DNA of 37,897 nucleotides from an uncultured Butyrivibrio sp. (GTDB lineage Bacteria > Bacillota > Clostridia > Lachnospirales > Lachnospiraceae), in NCBI GenBank assembly GCA_947167765.1, contig CAMVJI010000008.1:1-37897 (forward strand), read 5' to 3'. Below the pieces are notes generated by a model. That model did not search any database, was not told the DNA's origin, and worked only from the letters and a program-made list of their open reading frames with translations. The translations under genes were made by a program, and so were the position numbers. Positions 1 through 10,637 of this stretch are shown in pieces. Position 1 is the first letter of the stretch. Every line of letters starts with the position of its first letter.

Positions 1-530
1 GATATTGATTCAGGATAGCTGAACTTAGTTGTCATTTCAGCAAGCTGAATGTCGTAAGGTATATCAATAAGTACCGGGCCCTTTCTTCCGCTGTTTGCAA
101 TAAAGAAGGCTTCTTTAAATACCCTGGGTATGTCATCAACATTTCTGATCAGATAGCTGTACTTAACAAAGGACTCCACAGCACCTGTAATATCTGCCTC
201 CTGGAAAACATCTGATCCGATCATGTCAGAATTGACCTGTCCTGTTATGGCGATCATTGGAATGCTGTCAGCGTAGGCTGTAGCAATACCTGTGATAAGG
301 TTTGTAGCACCAGGGCCTGATGTTACTGCACACACTCCGACCTTTCCACTTATTCTGGCATATCCGCTGGCACAGTGAGCAGCATTTTGCTCAGTCCTTA
401 TAAGAACAGTTTTAATCTTGGTATCCAGGATACTGTTCCAGAAGGGATCTATGGCGACTCCGGAATATCCAAAGATAACCTCAGTATTTTCCTTTTCAAG
501 GCATTTTACAATAGCCTCTGCTCCGATCAT
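1..530 (-). CDS. ilvB: Acetolactate synthase large subunit-like, ThDP-dependent enzyme (3' end outside window)
   Basis: This is the N-terminal ~176 residues of a thiamine-diphosphate enzyme of the acetolactate synthase group, which condenses pyruvate (or pyruvate with 2-ketobutyrate) in branched-chain amino acid synthesis. Seen: the ThDP-binding Glu in IRTEQNAAHCASGYAR (E47), the SGPGATNL motif, and GSDVFQEADI, which closely matches the IlvB consensus. The ATG at 530 is preceded by a clear GGAGG. It begins 22 bases after the MetH stop, so the two are probably co-transcribed. Oddity: the usual FGYPGGAV segment reads FGYSGVAIDPFW, losing the Pro and one Gly, so this may be a divergent paralogue rather than the main biosynthetic enzyme. 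The rest of the gene, which would settle cofactor and substrate motifs, lies beyond the left edge. Confidence 0.85.
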   Translation of the reverse strand, partial: MIGAEAIVKCLEKENTEVIFGYSGVAIDPFWNSILDTKIKTVLIRTEQNAAHCASGYARISGKVGVCAVTSGPGATNLITGIATAYADSIPMIAITGQVNSDMIGSDVFQEADITGAVESFVKYSYLIRNVDDIPRVFKEAFFIANSGRKGPVLIDIPYDIQLAEMTTKFSYPESI

Positions 531-552
531 ATTATGTCCTCCAAAGATACTT

Positions 553-2994
553 TTATTCAAAAAGAAGCTTTTTAACTAATTTTACAGCATCTGCAGCATC
601 AGCAGAATAGCCATCAGCTCCAATCTCCTCAGCAAAATCTTCAGTAACTACCGCTCCGCCGATTATTATCTTGGCTGTTATCCCCTGATTTCTGGCATAT
701 TCAACCACATTCTTCATCTCTTTCATTGTGGTTGTCATTAGTGCAGAAAGAGCTATGACTTTCGCATCATTTTCCTTAGCTGCTTTTACAATCTCTTCCT
801 TTGGTACGTCCTTTCCAAGGTCTATTACATTAAAGCCATAGTTTTTAAGCATCAGTGCCACAAGGTTTTTACCGATGTCATGGATATCTCCATGGACTGT
901 AGCTATGATAACAGTAGGAAGCTTTTGGGAATCATCCTTATCCTTCTGAAGAAGAGGCTCCAAAATAGCTATAGAAAGCTTCATAGCCTCAGCACCAGCA
1001 ATAAGCTGTGGAAGGAAATACTTGCCCTTATCAAAGTAATCACCAACTTCATTGATGGCAGGCATAAGAGCCTCATCAAGAATTGCCTTTGGCTCAATTC
1101 CGCCATCAATTGCCTTCTGGGTATCCTTTTCTATAGATCTCTTGGCCCCTTTAAGAACGTCCTGTTTTATTATAGCAAGAAAATCACCGTCAGAAGCAGG
1201 GGCAGGATTACTCACTTTTTCCCCCTGAGGTTTTAGATCACCTTCAGCATATCTTGCCATTCTCTCAATATATCTGCCATCAGCTCCTTCTTTATTTCTT
1301 AAAAGATCTGATGCAAAGGCAGCATTTACCAGCATTTCCTGTGAAGGATTGGCAATTGCCATGGTGAGCCCCTTTGAGATAGCCATGGTGAGAAATGCAG
1401 TGTTAACATTCATTCTCTCAGGAAGTCCAAAAGAGATATTTGAAAGTCCGCAAATTGTGGCAAAGCTATTGTCATGGCAATAGCTTATCGTATCTAAAGT
1501 ATTGATGGCCGCTTTAGGATCTGCTCCAACAGTTGCAACAAGGCCATCTACAACAATATCCTCCTTGGAAAGGCCAAGTGAATAAGCCATTTCATAGAGT
1601 TCATTTATGTTGCTTATCTTTTCATCAAGGTCCTTGGGAAGTCCTTCCTTACTAAGAGGCAAAAGAACAAACATAGCGCCGTACTTTTTAGCAAGGGGAA
1701 GGAATTTTTCTGCTTTACCCTTTTCAAGAGAAATGGAATTCATCAGCGCTCTTCCAGGATAAATCCTAAGAGCTGCCTCCATAACCTCTGCACTTGAAGT
1801 ATCTATGCAAAGTGGCAGATCAGTTATTCCAGAAACCTCAGAAAGAACTGTCAGCATCATCTCTTTTTCATCAATACCGCTCATACCAACATTGATATCA
1901 AGGATTGATGCGCCGTCTTTTTCCTGGCTTTCAGCAAACTCGCTTACAAGGTCAAGATTAGCCTCACGGAGCTGTGCCTGCAGCTTCTTTTTACCTGTGG
2001 GGTTGATCCTTTCTCCCACGATCATAAACAGGTCATCAAGGTCAAAGGAAAGTGCTCTTCTATCAGATGACAGGTACCTTCTTCCAGACATTTTCCTTGG
2101 AATATCACTTGCTGGAGCATAGTCTTTATAAGCCTTATGGATCTTACTTATAAACTCAGGCGTTGTTCCACAGCATCCGCCTATTATGGATGCGCCCTTA
2201 TCAAGAAGTCTTTTCATTTCCCTGGTAAAAACATCAGCATCCATGTCATAGCCGGTATTTCCCTCACTATCAACACTTGGAAGTCCGGCATTTGGCTTGG
2301 CAATAACAGGAATGCTTGTAACTGAAGCCATCTTGCTAATGATATCTTCCATCCTGTCAGGACCTGTAGAACAATTTGCGCCAATTGCAGCAGCTCCAAG
2401 GGCCTCCAAAGTGATCGCTGCAGATTCAGGGTCAGAACCAAATAGCGTCCTTCCATCTGGTTCAAATGTAAGGGTCACAATAACAGCAATATCCGATACC
2501 TCTTTTGCAGCAATAAGGGCAGCTCTGCACTCCTGAAGGCTCATCATGGTCTCCACCACAAGGATGTCAGAGCCAGCATCTACAAGTATCCTTATCTGCT
2601 CTTTATAAACATCAATAAGTTCCTCAAAATCAAGATCTCCGATGGGCTTTAGCTGCTTACCAGTCATGGTTATATCACCTGCAACCAGCGCCTTACCAGA
2701 AACCGCCTCTTTAGAGAGGCTCACAAGCTCTGAGTTAATGGAGATGATATCATCAGAAAGTCCGTAGTCAGCCAGCTTAATTCTGTTTCCTGTAAATGTA
2801 GGCGCATAGACGATGTCTGATCCAGCATCAGCGTATGCTTTCTGAAGTTCAATCATCACCTGTCTGTGCTCTAGTATCCACTTTTCAGGACATACTCCTA
2901 CGGGCATTCCTGCTTTCATCAGGTTACTCCCTGTTGCACCGTCCAAGAATATTATTCTATCTTTACAAAAGTTTAAAAACTCTAATCTGTTCAC
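553..2994 (-). CDS. metH: Cobalamin-dependent methionine synthase, without the reactivation domain
   Basis: It transfers a methyl group from methyltetrahydrofolate via cobalamin to homocysteine, making methionine in the cytosol. Domains in order over 813 residues: homocysteine methyltransferase with zinc-ligand cysteines (C208 in GANCSTGP; C274/C275 in GGCCGTTP); a pterin-binding barrel beginning near residue 325 (VGERINPTGKKKLQ); a cobalamin cap; and a B12-binding domain with GDIHDIGKN at 702-710, where H705 is the axial cobalt ligand. The chain ends just after the B12 domain. The AdoMet-binding reactivation domain of the ~1200-residue E. coli enzyme is absent, as is common in Clostridia, so a separate reactivator is expected elsewhere. 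The start is GTG, overlapping the stop of the upstream acyltransferase as GTGA, with an AGGAAGAG ribosome site. No SAM riboswitch is visible in front of it. Confidence 0.93.
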   Translation of the reverse strand: MNRLEFLNFCKDRIIFLDGATGSNLMKAGMPVGVCPEKWILEHRQVMIELQKAYADAGSDIVYAPTFTGNRIKLADYGLSDDIISINSELVSLSKEAVSGKALVAGDITMTGKQLKPIGDLDFEELIDVYKEQIRILVDAGSDILVVETMMSLQECRAALIAAKEVSDIAVIVTLTFEPDGRTLFGSDPESAAITLEALGAAAIGANCSTGPDRMEDIISKMASVTSIPVIAKPNAGLPSVDSEGNTGYDMDADVFTREMKRLLDKGASIIGGCCGTTPEFISKIHKAYKDYAPASDIPRKMSGRRYLSSDRRALSFDLDDLFMIVGERINPTGKKKLQAQLREANLDLVSEFAESQEKDGASILDINVGMSGIDEKEMMLTVLSEVSGITDLPLCIDTSSAEVMEAALRIYPGRALMNSISLEKGKAEKFLPLAKKYGAMFVLLPLSKEGLPKDLDEKISNINELYEMAYSLGLSKEDIVVDGLVATVGADPKAAINTLDTISYCHDNSFATICGLSNISFGLPERMNVNTAFLTMAISKGLTMAIANPSQEMLVNAAFASDLLRNKEGADGRYIERMARYAEGDLKPQGEKVSNPAPASDGDFLAIIKQDVLKGAKRSIEKDTQKAIDGGIEPKAILDEALMPAINEVGDYFDKGKYFLPQLIAGAEAMKLSIAILEPLLQKDKDDSQKLPTVIIATVHGDIHDIGKNLVALMLKNYGFNVIDLGKDVPKEEIVKAAKENDAKVIALSALMTTTMKEMKNVVEYARNQGITAKIIIGGAVVTEDFAEEIGADGYSADAADAVKLVKKLLFE

Positions 2995-4040
2995 GAATTT
3001 CTCTTCCTATACTCAATAAGTGGTTTAATACAAAATAACACAAAGCATATGATCATCACAAGAAGCGGTTTAAATGTCATAACTGACCATGATATCAAAC
3101 CATTCTGTGCCATGATATCCAAAACAGCAATTATAAGAACGTGGTAAAAGTAGATGTTTGATGAAGCTCTTTTACCAAGTGTATAAAGAACCCAACCATT
3201 GTAAGAACTACATTCTGAAAGGAATAAAAGCCCCACGGTAGTAATGATTGAACCAACATAAATGTAGATATCACCACCAAAAATCAGAAATTCAACATAG
3301 CTAAGTATAATTCCTCCTACTGTCATGATTATAGCCGGAGCCTTCATCCTGCTAAGATCCTTAACCTTGTAAACATAGTCGTTGAACAAAATACCAATGA
3401 GAACGAAAGGTATACCCACAAAAAGCCAGTTTCTTAGCATATACCAGGTGTTGATACTTACTCCAAAAGGCCTTATTGGATAATAAACCTGTAGCAGTTC
3501 ACCAAAGAATAAAAGGGCAAGTAAAATGCCAACCAAAGCTTTGTACCATTTTCTCAGAACCGGAGCAAATATATAGATAAGTATATAGACGTAGATCATA
3601 ACAAACAGATACCAAAGATGATCATAAACGTAAGATCCGTCATATATAAATCTTCCTGAGTTAAACACAAAGAATATAAAAGCCTCATGAAGGTTGAACT
3701 TCATTGTAAGCCACTCTATTACAGATGACCCCTTGATCATATAAAAGCAAAACGAAAAGATAAGATGAACAAGGTAAACAACACCTGTGATCTTAAGGAG
3801 CCTTAAGAGAGAATTTTTCGTCTTATGTCTTATAGTTGCCGTGTCATAGATGTTACTCATTCCGCGGTTATACAAAAGAAATCTTCCAGAAACTGCAAGA
3901 AAAAATGGCACGCAGCAATGATCTATAGCAAAAACAATATTCCACAAAGGTCCGTTAAATCTTGCATGAGTAGTCACAATAAAAATGCAGGCAATGAACT
4001 TTATGGCATAAATAAAGCGGTTTTCAGCTGGTTTTCCCAA
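2991..4040 (-). CDS. Acyltransferase-3 family integral membrane protein
   Basis: A 349-residue polytopic membrane protein with about ten hydrophobic segments, of the acyltransferase-3 (OafA/NolL-like) family that O-acylates surface sugars or other envelope substrates. The N-terminus shows the family pattern: a first membrane helix ending in a conserved His (IFIVTTHARF), then a helix with FFLAVSGRFLLYN. The substrate cannot be deduced. The start is TTG at 4040 with GAGGAG about 9 bases upstream; no better in-frame start is present. It follows the hairpin that closes the ATP synthase/lipoprotein unit and overlaps metH by four bases, so it probably begins a new unit or is reached by read-through. 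Nothing links it functionally to MetH beyond position. Confidence 0.75.
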   Translation of the reverse strand: MGKPAENRFIYAIKFIACIFIVTTHARFNGPLWNIVFAIDHCCVPFFLAVSGRFLLYNRGMSNIYDTATIRHKTKNSLLRLLKITGVVYLVHLIFSFCFYMIKGSSVIEWLTMKFNLHEAFIFFVFNSGRFIYDGSYVYDHLWYLFVMIYVYILIYIFAPVLRKWYKALVGILLALLFFGELLQVYYPIRPFGVSINTWYMLRNWLFVGIPFVLIGILFNDYVYKVKDLSRMKAPAIIMTVGGIILSYVEFLIFGGDIYIYVGSIITTVGLLFLSECSSYNGWVLYTLGKRASSNIYFYHVLIIAVLDIMAQNGLISWSVMTFKPLLVMIICFVLFCIKPLIEYRKRNS

Positions 4041-4060
4041 TTTTATTACTCCTCATAAAA

Positions 4061-4097
4061 GATGAAGCACTGATCACTCACCATCAGTGCTTTCATC
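4061..4097 (-). terminator. Hairpin terminator ending the ATP synthase/lipoprotein unit
   Basis: On the minus strand, arms GATGAAAGCACTGAT and ATCAGTGCTTCATC pair over 14 positions with a one-base bulge around an 8-base loop, followed by TTTTATG. The 5' arm lies within the last codons of the lipoprotein gene and its stop codon is in the loop. The short T-run suggests incomplete termination, so some transcription may continue into the acyltransferase. Confidence 0.6.
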
Positions 4098-4625
4098 ATC
4101 AATCGTTGATATTTCATATGTACTTTCAGTTTCTACTGTAATGCCCTCACCTTCTGGAACCTGTCCATGAAGAACCTGGAGCATTATGAGAACTCTGTCG
4201 TTAGCTCTCTGATAGTACTGGCTTGCCAGCATCTCGCTGTCTGAATCAAAATCCCCGTCATAGGCCTGATGATAAAACTCATTGGCCTTGTCCATGTAGT
4301 CAGCAGCTTCTACTGCAATAGCAGATATTCCTGAAAACTCTTCAGGTATTTCGATTGCTGCCATGTTCTTGTAGGTTTCATTCATCTCATCAAGAACAAC
4401 TAAAAGCTCATCCCCTGCAGTTTCTGCGTTTGGATCAATTGAATTAATTGAACTATCATACTCTGATAGCTTGTTATAAAATTCTGTCATGCTGTCTTTA
4501 TAGCTCTGAAGCTTTGGATCAGCCTGCTTGCCACATGCTGTCATACATATGGTTAAAAGAGCTAACGCACAAGCTCTGCTTAAATACTTAATAATTCTCT
4601 TATTTGAAAACAAAACATCCACCAA
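4074..4625 (-). CDS. Putative lipoprotein of unknown function at the end of the ATP synthase operon
   Basis: A 183-residue predicted lipoprotein. A basic N-terminus and hydrophobic segment lead to a lipobox-like LLTICMTAC with the modifiable Cys near residue 31; after it the chain is acidic and mostly helical with no family I recognise. It follows atpC by eight bases, with no terminator between, and its 3' end is inside the terminator hairpin, so it is part of the ATP synthase transcript. The start is uncertain: TTG at 4625 and GTG at 4622 are adjacent, with AAGAGAAG immediately upstream, and another TTG is at 4613. Its place in an ATP synthase operon may be incidental; nothing in the sequence shows a role in the enzyme. 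Confidence 0.75.
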   Translation of the reverse strand: MVDVLFSNKRIIKYLSRACALALLTICMTACGKQADPKLQSYKDSMTEFYNKLSEYDSSINSIDPNAETAGDELLVVLDEMNETYKNMAAIEIPEEFSGISAIAVEAADYMDKANEFYHQAYDGDFDSDSEMLASQYYQRANDRVLIMLQVLHGQVPEGEGITVETESTYEISTIDDESTDGE

Positions 4626-4633
4626 CTTCTCTT

Positions 4634-5062
4634 TTAATCTTGATATTTTGATGCAGCCTTAAGTCTTGTAAGGGCTCTTGCTAGTCCCGCCTGGGATTTC
4701 TTAAACTCTTTTATAGACTGCTTCTGCATCAGGTGCTCCATAGCAAACTCATAGGCTTCCTGTGCTCTTCGTTTGTCGATGTCTTCAGGCCTTTCCACAG
4801 TATTAACAAGAACTATGCATCTGTTATCAACCGTAACCTGAACGGAGCCAATACTTACGACACCGATGATCCAATCCCCTTTGGGATTTTTGATCTTGAT
4901 GATGCCCTCGTAGATAGCAAGGATCATCTCCTCATGACCTGCAAGGATAGCCAGTTCTCCGTCATCACAGGGAACTATTATCTCAATGGCCTCATCATCA
5001 TAAAATATTCCATTAACCGAAATCACCTGCAGGTGAAAGGTCTTTGCCAGTTGCTCACTCAT
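4634..5062 (-). CDS. atpC: F1 ATP synthase epsilon subunit
   Basis: The 142-residue epsilon subunit of the central rotor stalk, which couples gamma to the c-ring and can restrain ATP hydrolysis. The N-terminal beta-sandwich (HLQVISVNGIFYDDEA, then DGELAILAGHEEMI) and the C-terminal helical hairpin from about residue 92 (VERPEDIDKRRAQEA) are both present and the length is normal. The ATG lies one base after the beta-subunit stop codon, indicating coupled translation. It is the last of the ATP synthase genes, in standard F-type order. Confidence 0.95.
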   Translation of the reverse strand: MSEQLAKTFHLQVISVNGIFYDDEAIEIIVPCDDGELAILAGHEEMILAIYEGIIKIKNPKGDWIIGVVSIGSVQVTVDNRCIVLVNTVERPEDIDKRRAQEAYEFAMEHLMQKQSIKEFKKSQAGLARALTRLKAASKYQD

Positions 5063-5063
5063 A

Positions 5064-7383
<2,320 letters not shown>

Positions 7384-7385
7384 AA

Positions 7386-9140
7386 TTAAATTCCTTCTGC
7401 GTCATTGAACTCATCAGCCAGATCAAGGATCCTTTTCTTTAGCTGATCAGGAAGTTCTCCGCTCTTTTCAAGTTCTTCACAAAGATCGCTGTGCTCAGTT
7501 TCAAAGAACTTTAAAAGTTTTGCCTTGTAGCCCTTGACCTCTTTTACAGGAACGTGGTCCATCCTGCCTGCACCAACTGTCACAAGGATTATTACCTGCT
7601 GGTGCATGGAAAGAGGATGCTCAAGAGGCTGTTTTAAAAGCTCCATAAGGATGCTTCCGTGGTTGAGCTGGTTTCTTGTGGTATCATCAAGGTCTGATGA
7701 AAACTGTGTAAATACAGCCATTTCTCTGTACTGAGCGAGGTCTACTCTTATACTTCCTGCGGCCTTCTTCATAGCCTTGGTCTGGGCAGCTGATCCTACA
7801 CGGGATACCGAAAGTCCTACATTTACAGCAGGTCTCATACCCTCAAAGAACAGATCACTTTCAAGGAAAATCTGTCCATCTGTAATAGAGATAACGTTGG
7901 TTGGAATATACGCAGAAACGTCTCCAGCCTGGGTCTCTATTATAGGAAGGGCTGTCATAGAGCCGCCTCCAAGTTCTGAAGAAAGCTTACTTGATCTCTC
8001 AAGTAGCCTTGAGTGCAGATAGAATACATCTCCAGGATATGCCTCTCTTCCAGGGCTTCTCTCAAGAAGAAGTGAAAGAGCTCTGTAGGCTACAGCGTGC
8101 TTACTAAGGTCATCATAGACAATGAGCACATCCTTGCCCTGGCGCATGAAATACTCTCCCAGGGCTGTTCCTGAATATGGTGCTATATACTGAAGTGGCG
8201 CCATGTCAGATGCTGTAGAACTGACAATTATGGTATACTTCATGGCTCTGTTCTTTTTAAGAGTCTGATAGAGCTGGGCTACAGTAGAAGCCTTCTGTCC
8301 AATAGCAACATAGATACAGATCACTCCCTTGCCTCTTTGGTTGATGATGGTGTCAAGAGCAATTGAAGTCTTACCAGTCTGTCTGTCACCAATAATGAGC
8401 TCTCTTTGGCCTCTTCCTATCGGGAACATGGTATCAATTGACAAAATACCTGTCTCCATAGGCTCGTTAACTGATTGCCTCTCAATGATGCCTGGCGCAG
8501 GTCTCTCTACCGGGCTAAATCCAGAAGCCTTGATATCACCCTGACCATCAAGAGGAGCCCCCAGAGCATCTACCACTCTTCCGATAAAAGCTTCACCAAC
8601 AGGAATTCCTGCCTCTTTATAGGTTCTTACAGCCCTACTGCCCTGTCTGATGCCGCTGTCGTTACCAAACAAGATACAGCCAACATGATCATCCCTGATA
8701 TCCTGGACCATACCCTTGGTACCGTCCTCAAACTCGATGATCTCACCGTAAAAAGCGTGGTCTATCCCCTCAATATTGGCGATTCCATCTCCTACCCAGG
8801 TTACAGTTCCAACCTCTCTATCCTTGGTGGAAAGCTCAAAGTCCTCCACCTTTTCTTTTAACATAGAGATTATCTGGCTTGGATCGATATTGCCATGTTT
8901 AGTTTGAACTTCATTAAGCTCAGTGCGAAGCTGTCTGGTTCTTCCAAAATCACTCCAGTCATACTCAAAATTGCCACATGAAACAATGAATCCGCCCTTG
9001 ACTGTCTCGTCATGAACGCACTCTATTTCAATATCTGGAGCATCAAGTTTATCAGCAAGGATTTTTCTTATCTTTTCCAGCTGATCTTCCGTAGGTGCTG
9101 TGGCAGCATAACGCAAAAGAGCCTTAAGATTCTTATCCAT
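7386..9140 (-). CDS. atpA: F1 ATP synthase alpha subunit with N-terminal delta(OSCP) C-terminal-domain fusion
   Basis: A 584-residue alpha subunit (usual length about 505). Residues 83 onward are ordinary alpha: helix [17 protein letters not shown], barrel [17 protein letters not shown]-loop GDRQTGKT at 251-258 (E. coli 169-176, an offset of 82) and the conserved C-terminal domain. Residues 1-82 are extra. They align with the last ~70 residues of delta: [19 protein letters not shown] against ALSEQQLAKISAAMEKRL of E. coli, then [16 protein letters not shown] against AGVIIRAGDMVIDGS, then [10 protein letters not shown]. The ATG at 9140 overlaps the atpF stop by eight bases (ATGGATAA), so no atpH fits between them. 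Known: delta's C-terminal domain binds subunit b and its N-terminal domain caps alpha. Inferred: the extension replaces delta as the b-to-F1 link. Confidence 0.93.
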   Translation of the reverse strand: MDKNLKALLRYAATAPTEDQLEKIRKILADKLDAPDIEIECVHDETVKGGFIVSCGNFEYDWSDFGRTRQLRTELNEVQTKHGNIDPSQIISMLKEKVEDFELSTKDREVGTVTWVGDGIANIEGIDHAFYGEIIEFEDGTKGMVQDIRDDHVGCILFGNDSGIRQGSRAVRTYKEAGIPVGEAFIGRVVDALGAPLDGQGDIKASGFSPVERPAPGIIERQSVNEPMETGILSIDTMFPIGRGQRELIIGDRQTGKTSIALDTIINQRGKGVICIYVAIGQKASTVAQLYQTLKKNRAMKYTIIVSSTASDMAPLQYIAPYSGTALGEYFMRQGKDVLIVYDDLSKHAVAYRALSLLLERSPGREAYPGDVFYLHSRLLERSSKLSSELGGGSMTALPIIETQAGDVSAYIPTNVISITDGQIFLESDLFFEGMRPAVNVGLSVSRVGSAAQTKAMKKAAGSIRVDLAQYREMAVFTQFSSDLDDTTRNQLNHGSILMELLKQPLEHPLSMHQQVIILVTVGAGRMDHVPVKEVKGYKAKLLKFFETEHSDLCEELEKSGELPDQLKKRILDLADEFNDAEGI

Positions 9141-9627
9141 TCTTACTAGATACCGCCTCGTCAATAAATTTGTCGTAAAGGCTAAGGTCATCTTCCGTAC
9201 TGTGCTTGGTTGCTGCAATCTTGGAAGCGGCATCAATTACCATATCCTTGATATCTGCAGCATACTTATCTCTTGTTCTGGAGGCCTCAACCTCAGCGTT
9301 GTGTTTAGCTTCAGTGATGATCTGTTCGCCCTTTTTCTTGGCGTCATCAACGATCTTTTCGTACTCTTCGTAGCCCTGCTTTTTAATATCAGCAAGGATC
9401 TGTTCTTTTTCTTCTTCCGCAAAAGAAATCTTCTCTTCGTATTCCTTTTTGCTGGCCTGTGCTTCTGCAATGGCCTTGTCAGCAGCGTCTGTAGCTTCAT
9501 CAATTTCCTGCTGGCGCTTTTTTAATATCTCATCAAGCCTTCCAAAGAGGAGCTTTTTAAAAGCGATGTAAAGGATCAGAAGATTTAATATTGTACATAC
9601 TATGTTAACTACGCTTATGTTTAACAC
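9133..9627 (-). CDS. atpF: F0 ATP synthase b subunit (peripheral stalk)
   Basis: The 164-residue b subunit: one N-terminal membrane helix ([18 protein letters not shown]), then a long charged coiled coil (from [19 protein letters not shown]) forming the peripheral stalk, ending in a helical region [14 protein letters not shown]. Length is normal and it contains no delta-like segment, so it is not the b-delta fusion known from mycobacteria. The start is GTG at 9627 with AAAGGGG upstream. Its last eight bases overlap the start of the delta-alpha fusion gene. In this operon its C-terminus would have to bind the delta-like domain carried on alpha. Confidence 0.95.
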   Translation of the reverse strand: MLNISVVNIVCTILNLLILYIAFKKLLFGRLDEILKKRQQEIDEATDAADKAIAEAQASKKEYEEKISFAEEEKEQILADIKKQGYEEYEKIVDDAKKKGEQIITEAKHNAEVEASRTRDKYAADIKDMVIDAASKIAATKHSTEDDLSLYDKFIDEAVSSKNG

Positions 9628-9651
9628 GATTAACCCCTTTTATAACGTTTC

Positions 9652-9870
9652 TTATGAGAAAAGAATGATCATGATAGCAATAACGAAACCATAAATAGCT
9701 GTAGCCTCTGCAAGGGCACATCCAAGAAGAAGAAGCTTCATGATCTTGCCATCTGCCTCAGGCTGTCTAGCTACTGCATCAGTAGCTTTAGCTGTGGCAA
9801 TGCTGATACCAATACCTGCTCCAATTCCGGTGAATGCAGCAATAGCTGCTCCAAGTGCTGTTAAACTCAT
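9652..9870 (-). CDS. atpE: F0 ATP synthase c subunit (rotor ring), proton type by ligand pattern
   Basis: A 72-residue hairpin of two membrane helices joined by the polar loop ARQPEADG. The ion-carrying Glu lies in helix 2 (CALAEATAIYGF). Against the sodium-binding Ilyobacter ring, the helix-1 Gln ligand is Ile here (GAGIGIS for GPGVGQG) and the Ser after the Glu is Ala, so two sodium ligands are missing; this points to protons as the coupling ion. The ATG has the best ribosome site of the operon (AAGGAGG), which fits the high copy number of c in the complex. The predicted ion specificity is an inference from residues only. Confidence 0.95.
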   Translation of the reverse strand: MSLTALGAAIAAFTGIGAGIGISIATAKATDAVARQPEADGKIMKLLLLGCALAEATAIYGFVIAIMIILFS

Positions 9871-9894
9871 AGATAAAACCTCCTTAAATGTTTA

Positions 9895-10578
9895 TTATTC
9901 CACTGCTTCTTTTATGTAAAGCGATGTCAAAAAGCAAAATACATAAGCCTGAATGGCACCGTCAAAAAGATCAAAGTATAAAGAAAGTGCTGCAGGAAGG
10001 ATCACAGGAACCACGTGCTTTAATAGCTCCATGATAACTGTCGCTCCAAGGATATTACCAAATAGTCGCATGCACAATGAAAGAGGCCTTATGACCAGTT
10101 CAAGTACATTCATTGGTGCAACAACAGGCATGGGCTCTGCAAAGCCTTTAAGCCACTTCTTGGGACCTTTTTTAACAAGGCCAGCAGCTTCCACCAGGAC
10201 AATGCTCATAACAGAAAGAGCTATGGTCACATTAAGGTCCATGGTTGGCGGCGTAAATCCAAACAGCCCCACCATATTAGAAAGGCCAATGAAGATCAGC
10301 ACTGTTACGATATAGTCAGTATAACCAGCAGCTTCCTCTCCAAGCATCCCTGATACAGCGCCTCTTAGGAACAACACAGCTGACTCCAGCGCAGCCTGAC
10401 GCTTCGAAATATTATGAACTTTCAGATCATGGGTAAGAAATAGAATGAGGGCAATAACTACAGCCATAAATATCCAAGTGACAACTACGGAATGATAGAT
10501 GTCAAAAAAGCCGTCCCCAAAAGGCACATGGATTAGAGTCTTGTCCTCCATTAAGAGCTCTGTTAGTAATTCTTTCAT
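9895..10578 (-). CDS. atpB: F0 ATP synthase a subunit
   Basis: The 227-residue a subunit that forms the ion half-channels next to the c-ring. Five or six hydrophobic helices are visible, and the essential Arg is in RPLSLCMRLFGNILG, the most conserved stretch of the family. It is the first gene of the operon; no atpI precedes it. The ATG has GGGGGA upstream, and a good sigma-70-type promoter lies about 30 bases before it. Length is near the lower end for the family, as in other Clostridia. Confidence 0.95.
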   Translation of the reverse strand: MKELLTELLMEDKTLIHVPFGDGFFDIYHSVVVTWIFMAVVIALILFLTHDLKVHNISKRQAALESAVLFLRGAVSGMLGEEAAGYTDYIVTVLIFIGLSNMVGLFGFTPPTMDLNVTIALSVMSIVLVEAAGLVKKGPKKWLKGFAEPMPVVAPMNVLELVIRPLSLCMRLFGNILGATVIMELLKHVVPVILPAALSLYFDLFDGAIQAYVFCFLTSLYIKEAVE

Positions 10579-10608
10579 AATTGCATTCCCCCGAAAAACT
10601 TACTTTCT

Positions 10609-10637
10609 ATTATATGAAATGAGGCGGGCTATTGCAA
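10609..10637 (-). promoter_or_regulatory. Promoter of the ATP synthase operon
   Basis: On the minus strand TTGCAA (10637-10632) and a perfect TATAAT (10614-10609) are separated by 17 bases, placing transcription start near 10602, about 25 bases before the atpB start. The -35 element lies in the loop and inner stem of the terminator hairpin of the preceding gene. Confidence 0.7.

Noticed and set aside
553-4040. SAM or cobalamin riboswitch before metH
   Set aside because: metH overlaps the preceding acyltransferase; there is no leader and no recognisable riboswitch core in the region.
7386-9140. Delta-alpha fusion as an artefact of a missed stop or sequencing error
   Set aside because: The delta N-terminal half is not present in any frame, atpF overlaps the fusion start, and the linker reads smoothly into the complete alpha N-terminus. 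A single error cannot produce this.
9140-9236. Upstream extension of the alpha reading frame to 9236
   Set aside because: The extra 32 residues only read the atpF 3' end in another frame. ATG 9140 gives the delta-like domain exactly and overlaps the atpF stop.
9652-9870. Sodium-type c-ring
   Set aside because: Two of the sodium ligands (helix-1 Gln and the Ser after Glu) are replaced by Ile and Ala.
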